Origin: Mesostigma viride | Lineage: Eukaryota > Streptophyta > Mesostigmatophyceae > Mesostigmatales > Mesostigmataceae | Length of the DNA stretch: 64,000 bases | Reading direction: 5' to 3' | Assembly (NCBI GenBank): GCA_009746045.1 | Contig: RPFO01000406.1 | Coordinates: forward strand, 2,948,872-3,012,871 | Part shown: positions 13,704 to 25,933 of the stretch, piece by piece | Layout of the letters: each line of letters begins with the position of its first letter | Numbering within the stretch: position 1 is the first letter of the stretch | Translations under genes and position numbers: made by a program | The notes under the pieces: model-generated | Told to the model about the DNA's origin: nothing | Databases searched by the model: none | What the model saw: only the letters and a program-made list of their open reading frames with translations

Positions 13704-15026
13704 CAACGCATGCATGCCAGCCCCTCCCACACCCACGCACACATGTTAGCTATACCCCACAAACCCACGCATGGATTCCAGCCACCCCCCACATGCCCGC
13801 ATGCATGCCAGCCACCCCACCAATCCACGCACGCATGCCAGCCACCCCCACACCCACGCACGCATGCCAGCCACCCCACAACCCACTTATGCATTCCAGC
13901 AACCCCCACAGCCACTTACGCATGCCAGCCACCCCCCACCCCCACGCACGCATGGCAGCCACCCCACGAACCCACGCACGCGTGCCAGCCCCCCCTTAAA
14001 ACCACGCATGCATGGCAGCTCCCCACCACACCCACGCATGCATGCCACTCCCCCGCCAACCACCCACGCATGCCAGCCCCCCGACACACGCATGGCAGCC
14101 CCCCCCACACCCACGCACGCATGCCAGCCCTACCCCACATGCAGGCATGCATGCCAGCCACCCCCCACACCCACGCATGCATGCCAGCCCCTCCCACACC
14201 CACGCCGCATGCCAGCTACCCCACAAACCCACGCATGCATGCCAGCGACCCCCCACATGCACGCATGCATGCCAGCCACCCCACCAACCCACGCACGCAT
14301 GCCAGCCCATCACAAACCCGCTTATGCATGCCAGCCACCCCCCACACCCACGTACGCATGCCAGCCACCCCACACACCCACGCACGCATGGCAGCCACCC
14401 CACCAACCCACACACGCGTGCCAGCCCCCCCCTAACCCCACGCATGCATGGCAGCCCCCCACCACACCCACGCATGCATGCCACTCCCCCCCACACCCAC
14501 GCACGCATGCGAGCCCCCCCCACACCCACGCACGCATGCGAGCCCCCCCACACACCCACGCACGCATGCCAGCCCCACCCCACATGCAGGCATGCATGCC
14601 AGCCACCCCCCACACCCACGCATGCATGCCAGCCCCTCCCACACCCACGCCTGCATGCCAGCTACCCCACAAACCCACGCATGCATGCCAGCGACCCCCC
14701 ACATGCACGCATGCATGCCAGCCACCCCACCAACCCACGCACGCATGCCAGCCCATCACAAACCCACTTATGCATGCCAGCCACCCCCCACACCCACGTA
14801 CGCATGCCAGCCACCCCACACACCCACGCACGCATGGCAGCCACCCCACGAACCCACACACGCGTGCCAGCCCCCCTAACCCCACGCATGCATGGCAGCC
14901 CCCCACCACACCCACGCATGCATGCCACTCCCCCCCACACCCACGCACGCATGCGAGCCCCCCCACACCCACGCACGCATGCGAGGCCCCCCCACACCCA
15001 CGCAAGCATGCCAGCCCCCCCCCATG
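13704..15026. repeat. CATGCATGCCAGCC minisatellite, copy D
   Basis: Same array and junctions as the other copies. It ends at the CATGAAGTCATAG junction about 350 bp before the piggyBac-type insertion. Confidence 0.95.
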
Positions 15027-15373
15027 AAGTCATAGTGGGCACCACGCAGTCATGCTATGATTTAATTTTTTCAATTTAATAATGGGAATGACGGATGGTG
15101 CATGTGTGAACAAAGGAATGAAAGGATTGCCACTCAATGAATATTAATTAATGATGAAAATGGGAGTTTGCATGGGAGTGTTTGGTCCTTATGGCTGGCT
15201 TGCAAAAAGCAGTACCCAAATTTCGAAGTATTTGACTGCGAAATATCTGTAAAGTATATCGCACGGTATAATTAATTAATGAATGGTACGCTGAAATTCA
15301 TTGTGCGGGCTCTCTCTGCATGTGATAAACAATTTTAGCTTTGAGGGCATGCAACAAGACATGCTAGCATTAA

Positions 15374-17109
15374 CCCGTGTTTTTTTACAACGCGATGTAT
15401 CGCGTTGTAGGGTTAGAACGCGATGTATCGCGTTGTAATCTGACACGTGGCAGGCACAGTAGATACGAGATTTTCGGTCTGAAACTCGGTGGACGGCCTC
15501 CTTACATCCCGTAGAACTCAAGAAAAAATCCTGGTATTTTTTGGATTTTTTTTGTGACAGCTGCAAACAAATATGTACCACTGAAATCAGGCATTTTCGC
15601 GGGACGAAGGTGAAGACGACGGCGATGGCGGCAGGTAGATCTCGCCAGTTTTCGCGCGAATTTCAGTGGCTGTTGGGTGGCACGACCATGATGATGCGTT
15701 CAAAGGTTGATAATTAGGTTTCTACGAGTTTGTTGAGGTACTGGGGCAAAGGAAACGTAGTTTTTTCCAGTTTCTCACCCAACTTTCATGCGGAAACCCT
15801 GGAAACCGGCATACATATTATTACGTCAAGACTCGGGTCTGCTGCGGCACCATGCTTGGTATTTCCATGGTGTTTCGACTTCTTAACACATGTTTATTCA
15901 TTCCGAACGTCCGGACTCTCGGCTAAACCGAGAATTGTGCAGACTTTTATTGGGTAGCGCCGGGCATGATGGTGCCTGCAAATAGCGGAAGGCGTGACCG
16001 TGGCTATTGCTACGGTATGCTGTATTTTCCTGGAAATGGCCTCTGCCACCGGCTCAATAGTGCTTGCAGGCGTAAGTATATCGTGTTTCTACCTAGTTTC
16101 TGCCAGTTTTCCACTTATTTCTACCGACCTCTGCCCAGCCTCTCTAAGACCGCCATCCTACTCGACGTTGCTTGCATGTCAGCCATAGCAGGTTGCAGTT
16201 GTGCAGTATTTAGGTGCTGTATACGTCGTCAAGCCGTGCATATATCGTGAGGATTGGATGTTGATGGTTTATACTGCGTTGATTGTGCAAGAAGACCAGC
16301 TAGGTGCCCATAATCATGGTGTATAATCATGTGTTGTTAGCATCTTGCCACCATTTGCTAGCATGCATTCCAGCGTCATCTTTGCCTGCATGTAAGCTCA
16401 TGGATCACTCAACCTATCCAAGCCTTGCATTACACGTGCCTCTTTCTTTCAGTATTGCACGCGTTATGGAATGAAAACCCAGCACCCCCGTTCCCACGAG
16501 GCATGTGCTCAACACGTTGTGAGAGTGGATGATGCTTTGGCTATGGCTGCCTGATTCAGTCATATTAGGTCATCCAGTCATGATGTTTGATGCATGTTTG
16601 ATGCTGTATAACTTATACAACACCTATTTTCAACGTTTTGACCCTCCAAGCTCACTATGGCCCCGTTTATGGGGCTCATGTCGTTGCGTCATGTTGTGAA
16701 GGGCTCTCATTTTTCCCACTGCGTTGTACTGCGTTGTAATTGTGATGCTAATGAAAAATAGCTCCAGTGGCCCAATGGGCCTGAGTTTTGTTTCACAGAG
16801 CCTGCATATGTTGCCCATAGCTCGTGCAAGAAGCCAGATTTTTTTCATGAACCATTTGTGAATAAGCACATGACTTGTGACCTAGGGTCAAGAAATCGCG
16901 GTCATGGTCAGACCCCCCTGTATTCAAACCAGTGTATCTCTCTAATGAATTAGCATTTTGTAGGTCTGAGTAGCTCAAAAAATCCTTTGATTTATGGGCT
17001 TTCAGGAAAGTATATACATGACCATGAAAAAAAATTTCCTTAGGTGCTATACGCGTTCTAAAAAAAGCTTACAACGCGATATATCGCGTTCTAATTAAAA
17101 AAACACGGG
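15374..17109. mobile_element. Non-autonomous piggyBac-type transposon (MITE)
   Basis: Inserted in macrorepeat copy D. The flanks are TTAA at 15370-15373 and 17110-17113. The empty site, with one TTAA, is preserved in copy B (GCATTAAAATGAAA). Terminal inverted repeats are CCCGTGTTTTTTTA (14 bp, perfect). Subterminal palindromes AACGCGAT-N2-ATCGCGTT lie at 15389-15406, 15417-15434 and 17073-17090. A TTAA target and CCC-starting ends are hallmarks of the piggyBac superfamily. The longest internal reading frames are only about 100 codons, with no transposase motif, so the element is presumed non-autonomous. Confidence 0.85.
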
Positions 17110-18270
17110 TTAAAATGAAATTAAATTATAACATGACTAGTTGGGAGATCATGTACGACATGTAGCATAATTACGTACAGGGCCACAATTGTGCCAATCA
17201 GGGCCCTCCTCTAGGTAGACTGTGCTAGGCAATTAGAATTAGACAAATAAGGTCATTCAAAAAGGTTTAATTCTTCACCTACCTCCATCCATCCAGCAAG
17301 GGAATATGTTAGCCAGTGCTACATGATGATCTCCCAACGGAGTCATGTTATGATGCGAAATAGTTCAGGATAAAATTTGTCAGAATTTCACTGGCGATAC
17401 GAACGTAACGAAATTTCCAAGTATCCGACGCCGAAATATCATTGTTGTATCGAATGGTATGCTGAAATTCATTGTGGTTCTGTCCGAGCTGACAAATTTG
17501 TCAGAAATTTCATTTTCGATACGAACGTGACGAAATTTCCAAGTATCTCACGCTCGGAGAGCTTCCACGGTGTTCACGGGGAAGGGTCCGTTGCGCGTGG
17601 CGCACGGCGGCGGTTCGTCCCGGTCGGAATCGTCCGCTCGCGCGTCCTCCGTGGAAGGGTCTTGGCGCGTCGCGCGGGCCGGTGCGGTTGGCGCCCAGAA
17701 GGTCGACTATCGGCCTCTGGGCCGCTAGCGGCGAGTCACGTCCTCTCAAGTCGGGGAGGGGGGGCGATAGCCCCCCCTCCCCCACTTTTTTCTTGTCCCC
17801 TACTAGTAACTACGATTTATGACGCCCGAAAACTTTGGCCGAGGCCGTAGGCCGAAGGTGGGGCCGTCCCCCGCGCCCCCTAGCGCGGGAGCGGACGACG
17901 TACAAGACCGTAGCGAGATGGCCAATCGGCGTAGTACAAAGAAAATCCCCAAACCTTGGAGATCGACTGTCAGGAGTTCTGAACGGGTCTGAAACGCTGA
18001 ACATGTTCAGACTTTTGCGGGCAGGTGGGGCGTCTCGCCAATCCGCGCGGCCTCAGGAATTACGGCGCGTTGACTATTTTAAGCGTCAAACAAGCTACTG
18101 GCGAACCGATATCTGTACTAAAACTTCTTTAGTCACAGGACGTGGGATGTCAAATTTGATAAGCAAGCGAGACGAAATGACAGTTACGTGCTGAACGGAA
18201 ACGTTCGCGTCTGAACAGGGGAAATAGAATCAATCGAGACGGAATTTTGCGTTACGAACGAAAACGTTCA

Positions 18271-19560
18271 TAGCGCACCAGGCTGGCAGTGGCAATGGGT
18301 AAAGTGAACGTGAATAATAAAAGCGGCATGGTCGGGGCAAAAAATTTTAATGAAACAAAGCGACGTGCTGCGGAAGCAACCATAGTTGTTGATGGCTGGC
18401 GATGGCGGGCGACGTAGCATGTGAAATCGGGATGGGGAATGCGAATTCCTGGTTTTTATACGTCAAAAATTGTATTGGAAGAGTACGTAGGAAACTTTCT
18501 GAGCTGGCGGGGCGTCAACCCCGTGCAACCTGCGTGGGAGAGGTCCGTGTCGCTATGGCATTTGCTGTAAAATAGCCAGCGACCTGGAAATCGAACGTCG
18601 TCATCAGATTGTTTTGTTTCATTGTCGTCATTCTTCAGTTTTACGTATTTCACGCCTTGTAAAATCAGTATTGATGTTCATGGAAGACGTGGGATGGGGC
18701 AAACGAATGTCTGGTGTCACCATACACAATTGCGATTGAGCGCTGGATTGCTTGGCACGGGACGAACGCTGGCGATGGCGATTTGTGTCAAAGATGTGGT
18801 CAATTTATCTGCTTTTATCTAATGTGGTTTACGTTTACCGTCATCTGATGCAATTTCCCTTTTTCCAGACGAATTTTCTTGGTCGCAGCGTGCACGTACC
18901 GGACCAAGAGTCTGTCTTCCATTGTCGTATCCGTGGGGTGCGTCCTCTTCATTCTCCTTGGGAATGTTATTGCCACGTTATCCGTGTTGCTTTCTTCTGG
19001 AACAGACTGGGCAGGGAAAGCCCATGATTGCTCATGGATGATTGCTCATGCACCAATTTTGGGAGTCGTTGACTGCTGTGGTGCCTGACGTTGACGGTGC
19101 TTTTGCGTGTGATAAGCTGCCTTGCTTTGCACGTGAGTTTTCACTGGGCTATATGGGTGAAGGTCAGCAACTAGGGGTGTGTCATGCTGTGCTATATTGC
19201 TTCCATCCAGCATATCCAAAGTTAGACTTGCTCTAATGGCTGTGCAATATTTGTGTTGTGCAGATTTTTACTGGGCTGAAGCCAAAGTCACGCATGGGTA
19301 GACAGTTTGCTGCACGTGAATTTTTACTGGGCTGTACGTGCAGGTGGGCAACCATGTGTTGTGCCATATTTTTCTACATGGATTCATCATACTTGCTGTC
19401 AAACGTAGGCCCCATTCGCTTGCACACTGAATTTTGCTTTGCTGGCTGTGTAATTTTGATGTCTCATTGTGCAGGCGTGCCCGCTACCTGATCAACCAGG
19501 TGTGCTTTGGATTGTGCCAGCGGGGCCATGTTTGTTTCCTTTGCATGTGTAGGCAGCTAG
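18271..19560. repeat. Diverged macrorepeat copy adjoining the Helitron
   Basis: Recognisable but diverged homologue of the macrorepeat spacer. It shares the GAGAGGTCCGTGTCGCTATGG motif (about 18537), the TGGGCAGGGAAAGCCC stretch (about 19007) and the GATCAACCAGGTG..AGCGGGGCCAT stretch (19490-19530). It runs directly into the first recognised Helitron coding exon. At the position where copies A-D carry their minisatellite, it has only a short run of CAGCCAGCCAGC (about 19621-19660). This suggests that the amplified macrorepeats derive from a Helitron 5' region. Confidence 0.7.
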
Positions 19561-19755
19561 GCAGGCTGGCAGGGGACATGGGGCACGAGGCTTGGGGTGT
19601 GGGGTATGTGGCATGGGTCAGGCAGCCAGCCAGCCAGCCAGCAAGGCAGCCACATGCACGAGGTCATGGGAATATGGGGCTGGCAGGTGGGACGGGGCAG
19701 GGGACCTGGGGCACGAGCAATGAAACTTTGGGGCCTGAATGACCTTTACCCGAAG

Positions 19756-21804
19756 ATGGAGGTCGCGGAGAAAGACAAGGCTGAGGTGGATGCGCAAGAG
19801 ATCTTCATCTTCCCTGCGTAAGTGAGATTGTGGGTGGAAGTGATGAATGGAAGATGTTGTGGCAGGCGCGTTGTTCAAAGAATGAATGGGTGATTGATGT
19901 GTAAACAGAGGGAAACTTATTCATTTGTCAATGGATTTTCATATTTTTGACGTGTGCAGGGACACGCGGACGGCGGAACCGGCCGAGTTCCGTGTGGATT
20001 TTGTCAAGCGCAACGCGGATGGGGAGCAGCGGTACCGCCGGAGGTTGGTGATGGGGGACCAGAGGTACATGCCCCTAGCGTTCCCTGTGCTGTTTTCCGA
20101 GGGGGTCGGCTTGTGGTGGTACGGGCGTGGCGCGTCCAAGGATGGTTCAAGGTCGGAAAAACTGGGCAAGATTCTGAAGTATTGCCTGTACTCGGACGAG
20201 CGGTTTCGCAACAAGGGCACCTTGAGGCAATTGTTTGCGCTGCACGCATTTTCGTGCGTGCAAGACAACCGGTTGTCATATGTGCGTAGCATGCAGGAGG
20301 ACGTGCAGCTGCGCACTGCGACGGTGCGTGAGGCCGAGGATGCGTTGCGGCAGTTGGAGCAGCGCGAGAAGGAGGAGGACATTGACTACGATGCGGTGGA
20401 TGCGGGGGATGAGGTCCTTGATGAGCTGCGCGTGGGCAAGAAGGTCATCATTCCAGCAGGCGTGGGTTTTGGGGTTCGAGCGCGCGCCAGCCGTATCCAG
20501 GATCAGTTGGCGGCGATTGTCACGGATGGCGAGCCGAGTCACTTTGTGACGATGACTTGCAATCCTCGATGGAAAGAGATCTTGGATAACGTGCCGGCAA
20601 AACCGGATGGGACCAAAGAGCCGCTAGAGCATCCCGATATCGTGGATCGGGTGTTCAAACTGAAGTTGCGGTTCCTCATCTCCTTGATTACATCTGGGGT
20701 GGTCTTTGGGCGCAAGCCGGTGTATCTGACATACGTTATAGAATATCAGACCCGGGGATTGCCGCATGCTCATATCATCTACCGGCTCCCCAAGGTATGC
20801 CACCCTACGAACGAGAACGGGTTGGTGGATCAGCACGTATGGGCTGAGCTGCCCCCGGTCGAGATGCCCGAGTTGCGCGAGAAGGTTTTAACGCATATGG
20901 TGCACAATCATCATCGCGGCACCAAGTGCATGCAGGGTAGGCGGAAGGAGGTGGAGCAGCCTCCCAGGATGGCAGCGAGGGCTGCCGACGTGCGGGCGGA
21001 AGAGGCGGCGAGGAAGGAGTACGACGAGGGTCTGCCAGATTTGGAGGAGTGCGACGCGAATGTAACGTGGCCGGTTTGCCAAAAGAAGTTCCCCAAGGCG
21101 TACGTGGGTAGGACGTATGTGGACGCGCGCGGGTACATGCAGTATCGCCGGCGGCCCTTGTGCAAGCTGAACAGGTGGATTGTGCCATATAATCCCGTGT
21201 TTTTGCTACTGCTCGATTGTCACATCAATGTGGAGATCGTCGCCAGCATCCACATCGTCGAGTATCTGAACAAGTATATGAACAAGTCTGACGAGACGGC
21301 GGACGTCAAGGTGACGAGCGACGGCAATGACGAGATCGCGGACTACCTTGCCGCTAGGCGGGTGAGTCTTGGCGTGGGTGTTTGCATGGGTGGGTTCTAA
21401 ATCTATGTGGCACTCGGTGGAATGCTTGCTGTTTATGCGACGGTAATCATGTTGCTTGACGGTAGCGTTGGTGTTGATGCGTGCTTTGCGATTGTGGTTG
21501 CGGTGGTTGGGTGCAGGTGTCGGCGTCGCGGGCAGAGTGGGTGTTGATGGGTTTCCACGAGCATTTCATGCGTCCGGGATGCTCGTTGTTGCCGCTGCAC
21601 GTGCCCAAGGAGAACGAGATCGCGTATATGGAGAATGTAAAGGGGAGCATGGAAAAGGCGTTGCGGGAGCGGTCACACACGGAGCTTCAGGTCTACTTTG
21701 GGCGCCCCTCCGAGGAGGACCTTGCGGGCATGGATGCGATAAAGTATATCAAGTTCTACCGCACGTACTCTGTGCACAAGGCCAAGTCGGAGGATGAGGA
21801 GATG
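19756..21804 (+). CDS. Helitron RepHel, Rep (rolling-circle initiator) exons
   Basis: Exons 1-3 of one RepHel gene: 19756-19817, 19960-21361 and 21517-21804. All junctions are GT-AG and the phases match. The product is the Helitron Rep, a HUH/Y2 nuclease that nicks and joins DNA in rolling-circle transposition. Seen here: FVTMTCNP (about 20542), the HUH motif PHAHII with its histidines at 20765-20773, and the two-tyrosine motif EYLNKYMNK with Tyr codons at 21263 and 21275. The exon 2-3 join gives AARR-VSASRAEW, which matches the conserved Helitron segment after the Tyr motif. Exon 1 and the ATG at 19756 are the least certain part, and further 5' exons may exist. The next exon lies 11.5 kb downstream. 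Confidence 0.88.
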
Positions 21805-21865
21805 GTAAGAAGGAGGGTGTTGGTGGGGGCAATAGGTGTGTGTCGTGTCAGTGCTTGTGATGCAT

Positions 21866-22004
21866 GGCAGCCTCTTCCCCCCCACATGCATGCATGGCCA
21901 CCACACCCATGCACACCCATGCATACCAGGCGCCCCCTTTACCCACGCACGCATGGCAGCCACCCTCATCTACATGTACATGCATGGCAGCTTTCCCCCA
22001 CACG
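21866..22004. repeat. CATGCATGGCAGCC minisatellite in RepHel intron 3
   Basis: A short run of the same motif family as the 1.3 kb arrays in the macrorepeats (CATGCATGG, CACGCACGCATGGCAGCC). It starts about 60 bp after the splice donor at 21805. It links the intron to the upstream tandem array. Confidence 0.8.
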
Positions 22005-24367
22005 CAAGCCAATTTTTTTTACCACCCTTGTGGTGCGGAAGCAATGCTGAATTTTTTTTAACACCCTTGGGGTGCGAAAGCTATGCTGAATTTTTTTAAC
22101 CACCCTTGGGGTGCGGAAGCTATGCTGAATTTTTTTCACCACCCTTGCGGTGCGGAAGCTATGCTGAATATTTTTCACCACCCTTGCGGTGCGGAAGCTA
22201 TGCTGAAATTTTCTTCACCACCCTTGGGGTGCGGAAGCTATGCTGAATTTTTTTCACCACCCTTGGGGTGCGGAAGCTATGCTGAATTTTTTTCACCACC
22301 TTTGCGGTGCGGAAGCTATGCTGAATTTTTTTCACCACCCTTGCGGTGCGGAAGCTATGCTGAAATTTTCTTCACCACCCTTGGGGTGCGGAAGCTATGC
22401 TGAATTTTTTTCACCACTCTTGCGGTGCGGGAGCTATGCTGAAATTTTCTTCACCACAGTTGGGGTGCGGAAGCTATGCTGAATTTTTTTCACCACCCTT
22501 GGGGTGCGGAAGCTGTGCTGAATTTTTTTCACCACGCTTGGGGTTTGGGAGCTATGCTAAAATTTTGTTCACCACCCTTGGGGTGCGGAAGCTATGCTGA
22601 AATTTTCTTAACCACCCTTGGGGTGCGAAAGCTATGCTGAATTTTTTTCACCACCCTTGCGGTGCGGAAGCTATGGTCAGGGCCGCATGAAGCTATGCTG
22701 AAATTTTCTTCACCGCCCTTGGGGTGCGGAAGCTATGCTGAATTTTTTTCACCACCCTTGCGGTGCGGGAGCTATGCTGAATTTTTTTCACCACCATTGG
22801 GGTGCGGAAGCTATGCTGAATTTTTTTCACCACCCTTGCGGTGCGGGAGCTATGCTGAATTCTTTCACCATTCTTGCGGTGCGGAAGCTATGCTGAAATT
22901 TTCTTCACCACCCTTGGGGTGCGGAAGCTATGCTGAATTTTTGTTAACCACCCTTCCAGTGCGGAAGCTATGCTGAAATTTTCTTCACCACAGTTGGGGT
23001 GCGGAAGCTATGCTGAATTTTCTTCACCACCCTTGCGGTGCGGGAGCTATGCTGAATTTTTTTCACCACTCTTGCGGTGCGGAAGCTATGCTGAATTTTT
23101 TTCACCACCCTTGGGGTGCGGAAGCTATGCTGAATTTTTTTCACCACCCTTGCGGTGCGGGAGCTATGCTGAATTTTTTTCACCACCTTTGCGGTGCGGA
23201 AGCTATGCTGAATTTTTTTCACCACCCTTGCGGTGCGGAAGCTATGCTGAAATTTTCTTCACCACCCTTGGGGTGCGGAAGCTATGCTGAATTTTTTTCA
23301 CCACTCTTGCGGTGCGGGAGCTATGCTGAAATTTTCTTCACCACAGTTGGGGTGCGGAAGCTATGCTGAATTTTTTTCACCACCCTTGGGGTGCGGAAGC
23401 TGTGCTGAATTTTTTTCACCACGCTTGGGGTTTGGGAGCTATGCTAAAATTTTGTTCACCACCCTTGGGGTGCGGAAGCTATGCTGAAATTTTCTTCACC
23501 ACCCTTGCGGTGCGGGAGCTATGCTGAATTTTTTTCACCACTCTTGCGGTGCGGAAGCTATGCTGAATTTTTTTCACCACCCTTGGGGTGCGGAAGCTAT
23601 GCTGAATTTTTTTCACCACCCTTGGGGTGCGGAAGCTATGCTGAATTTTTTTCACCACCTTTGCGGTGCGGAAGCTATGCTGAATTTTTTTCACCACCCT
23701 TGCGGTGCGGAAGCTATGCTGAAATTTTCTTCACCACCCTTGGGGTGCGGAAGCTATGCTGAATTTTTTTCACCACTCTTGCGGTGCGGGAGCTATGCTG
23801 AAATTTTCTTCACCAGAGTTGGGGTGCGGAAGCTATGCTGAATTTTTTTCACCACCCTTGGGGTGCGGAAGCTGTGCTGAATTTTTTTCACCACGCTTGG
23901 GGTTTGGGAGCTATGCTAAAATTTTGTTCACCACCCTTGGGGTGCGGAAGCTATGCTGAAATTTTCTTAACCACCCTTGGGGTGCGAAAGCTATGCTGAA
24001 TTTTTTTCACCACCCTTGCGGTGCGGAAGCTATGGTCAGGGCCGCATGAAGCTATGCTGAAATTTTCTTCACCGCCCTTGGGGTGCGGAAGCTATGCTGA
24101 ATTTTTTTCACCACCCTTGCGGTGCGGGAGCTATGCTGAATTTTTTTCACCACCATTGGGGTGCGGAAGCTATGCTGAATTTTTTTCACCACCCTTGCGG
24201 TGCGGGAGCTATGCTGAATTCTTTCACCATTCTTGCGGTGCGGAAGCTATGCTGAAATTTTCTTCACCACCCTTGGGGTGCGGAAGCTATGCTGAATTTT
24301 TGTTAACCACCCTTCCAGTGCGGAAGCTATGCTGAAATTTTCTTCACCACAGTTGGGGTGCGGAAGC
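22005..24367. repeat. ~39-bp satellite, left arm, inside RepHel intron 3
   Basis: About 60 units of 39-40 bp: GCTATGCTGAATTTTTTTC, then ACCACCCTTGCGGTGCGGAA, with a second type having AAATTTTCTTC and TTGGGGTG. The CACCCTTGGGGTG part can form a small hairpin. There are higher-order repeats: 22662-22976 recurs at 24021-24335 (shift 1,359 bp), and 22397-22600 recurs at 23284 and 23756. The periodic reading frames are by-products. The array ends exactly at the target-site duplication of the Copia insertion (GAAGC, 24363-24367). Confidence 0.95.
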
Positions 24368-24984
24368 AGTTGTGAGGGTAAGAATGCCACGAATTCCGCC
24401 ATGGTTCTTGCAGGAAGTTGCCTTTATTAACAATCAGGAAACACAGACGTAAGTCACGTCACTTCCAAGACTGCACGCAGCACAGACGACAGGGTCGCAG
24501 TGCCAAGAGAACGTGCACGCAAGAACTAGCGTCCCGGTGTGACCAAGTCACTCATATAGCTTACTAGGGACGCGTCCAAGTATTCAGCTGCACTGTCACA
24601 GCTGAACTGTCAATCAATTGATTACACAGACTCTGGCACGCCTTTGGCGCGCAGATCTATCAATTGTCCATACGGCTAGTCCTGTGGACCTATCCGTACA
24701 CTAGTCAGCATCAATTGTCTCATAGGTCCTGGCGCGCTACAGTGCGCCTACCTATCAATTGACCATCAAGTCCTGTACAAGTCCTGTCAACGTCCTGCGG
24801 ACTATCAAAGTGACACTTGTACATCCTGTGTCCGTACGCGCCCACAGTGGCGCGCCGGGTACTGTCGGCACAGCCTAGGAAACGTCATAACTTTTACGTT
24901 CCTTAACCAAATGAGGCGTTCAAGGTGCCGTTGGAAAGAGCGTAACAATCTCTATCCATCTAACGTAAATCCTTTACGTTAACT
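24368..24984 (-). repeat. 3' LTR of the Copia element
   Basis: 617 bp; plus-strand reading starts AGTTGTGAGGG and ends TTTACGTTAACT. The termini AGTT..AACT are inverted but are not the canonical TG..CA. It is the 3' LTR because the element is on the minus strand and a polypurine tract abuts it. Confidence 0.92.
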
Positions 24985-25004
24985 CCAATCCCTTCTTTTC
25001 TTTA
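24985..25004 (-). other. Polypurine tract of the Copia element
   Basis: On the minus strand the bases directly before the 3' LTR read AAAGAAAAGAAGGGA, then TTGG. This is the expected plus-strand priming site and it confirms the element's polarity. Confidence 0.7.
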
Positions 25005-25933
25005 GGGGTCACATCCCCTGCCAGGGACCCTTGAAGTAGCTTGAAATGTCCTTCACTCCAGCTTGAAGCTTGAACAGATGTCTTTAATGGCCAATGCCAT
25101 TCCCCCAGCCCTTTCTTTTAAGGAACTGGAAAAGAAACAGATCTGCCACAGGGAAAACCATTTCATGAGAAATGGAGAAAACCTATGGAAGTGGCATTAC
25201 AGAGTACCACCAGATATTAGAAGCACACAAAATTAAATACATACAGGTTAATTCTATGAGGTCTTCTCCAGGAATTAATCCCATCACCTCGGTAGAGCCT
25301 CCAGTACAATGACCTTCTGGCGGTGAGTTACATTAATCCCAGATACTAATCCCATAAAACCCAGTACATATTCAATATAAGTACAATAAATCCATGACAA
25401 TTAAAATACCACTTGACAAAGTAAGGCGTATTACAATAGTTTGCCTGTCATTCTCTCAACAGGGGTCTATTGGCGCCCGTCTTACGGCGCCCGTCTACTT
25501 GCCAGATGGTAAACTGCCACAGCAAACAAATGACAAAATGAAACACATAGGCAACAATTAAATCCTGCCCTGGGGAACTAGGGAAGTCTGAACAGGCAAA
25601 CACCTGAACAGGCCAGCTTGTAGAAACATAATACCAGGGAATCGAACCCCGCCCTATAAACCCCAGAATAAAGGTTCCCAGACCATTGTGAGAAGTATGT
25701 ACAAATATACATTTCTTTTAAAATAGAATACATGGTCTGTAATGGACCTGTCAACCTTGTGTAGTCAACAGCATGAACCCCAGCCAAAACCTGGCTGTAT
25801 CCTGATTAAAATCAGAGTGAGTGTACCATGGTCCATGAGCCTTAGTACAGACTAAAATACAGGTATTATGCCAGTCACAATGCTGACACTACCACACAAT
25901 CTGCTCTCCAATGCCCTATAACCATGCACCAGC
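25005..25933 (-). other. Copia 3' untranslated stretch
   Basis: About 930 bp between the pol stop codon and the polypurine tract. The longest frame is about 69 codons and is unrecognised. This is rather long for the 3' end of a Copia element, but no feature could be identified in it. Confidence 0.5.

Larger units (their letters stand above)
13324..18270. repeat. Macrorepeat copy D, carrying a nested DNA transposon
   Basis: Collinear with copies A-C but enlarged by a 1,736-bp piggyBac-type insertion at 15374-17109. Removing the insertion and one TTAA restores the sequence of copy B. Similarity to the other copies drops sharply after about 18270, where the diverged copy begins. Confidence 0.85.

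Noticed and set aside
22083-24335. Reading frames repeating MLNFFHHPCGAEA and SPPLGCGSYAEFF, also at 32205-33122
   Set aside because: Direct translation of the ~39-bp satellite (13 codons per unit). They lie within an intron and are open in several frames.
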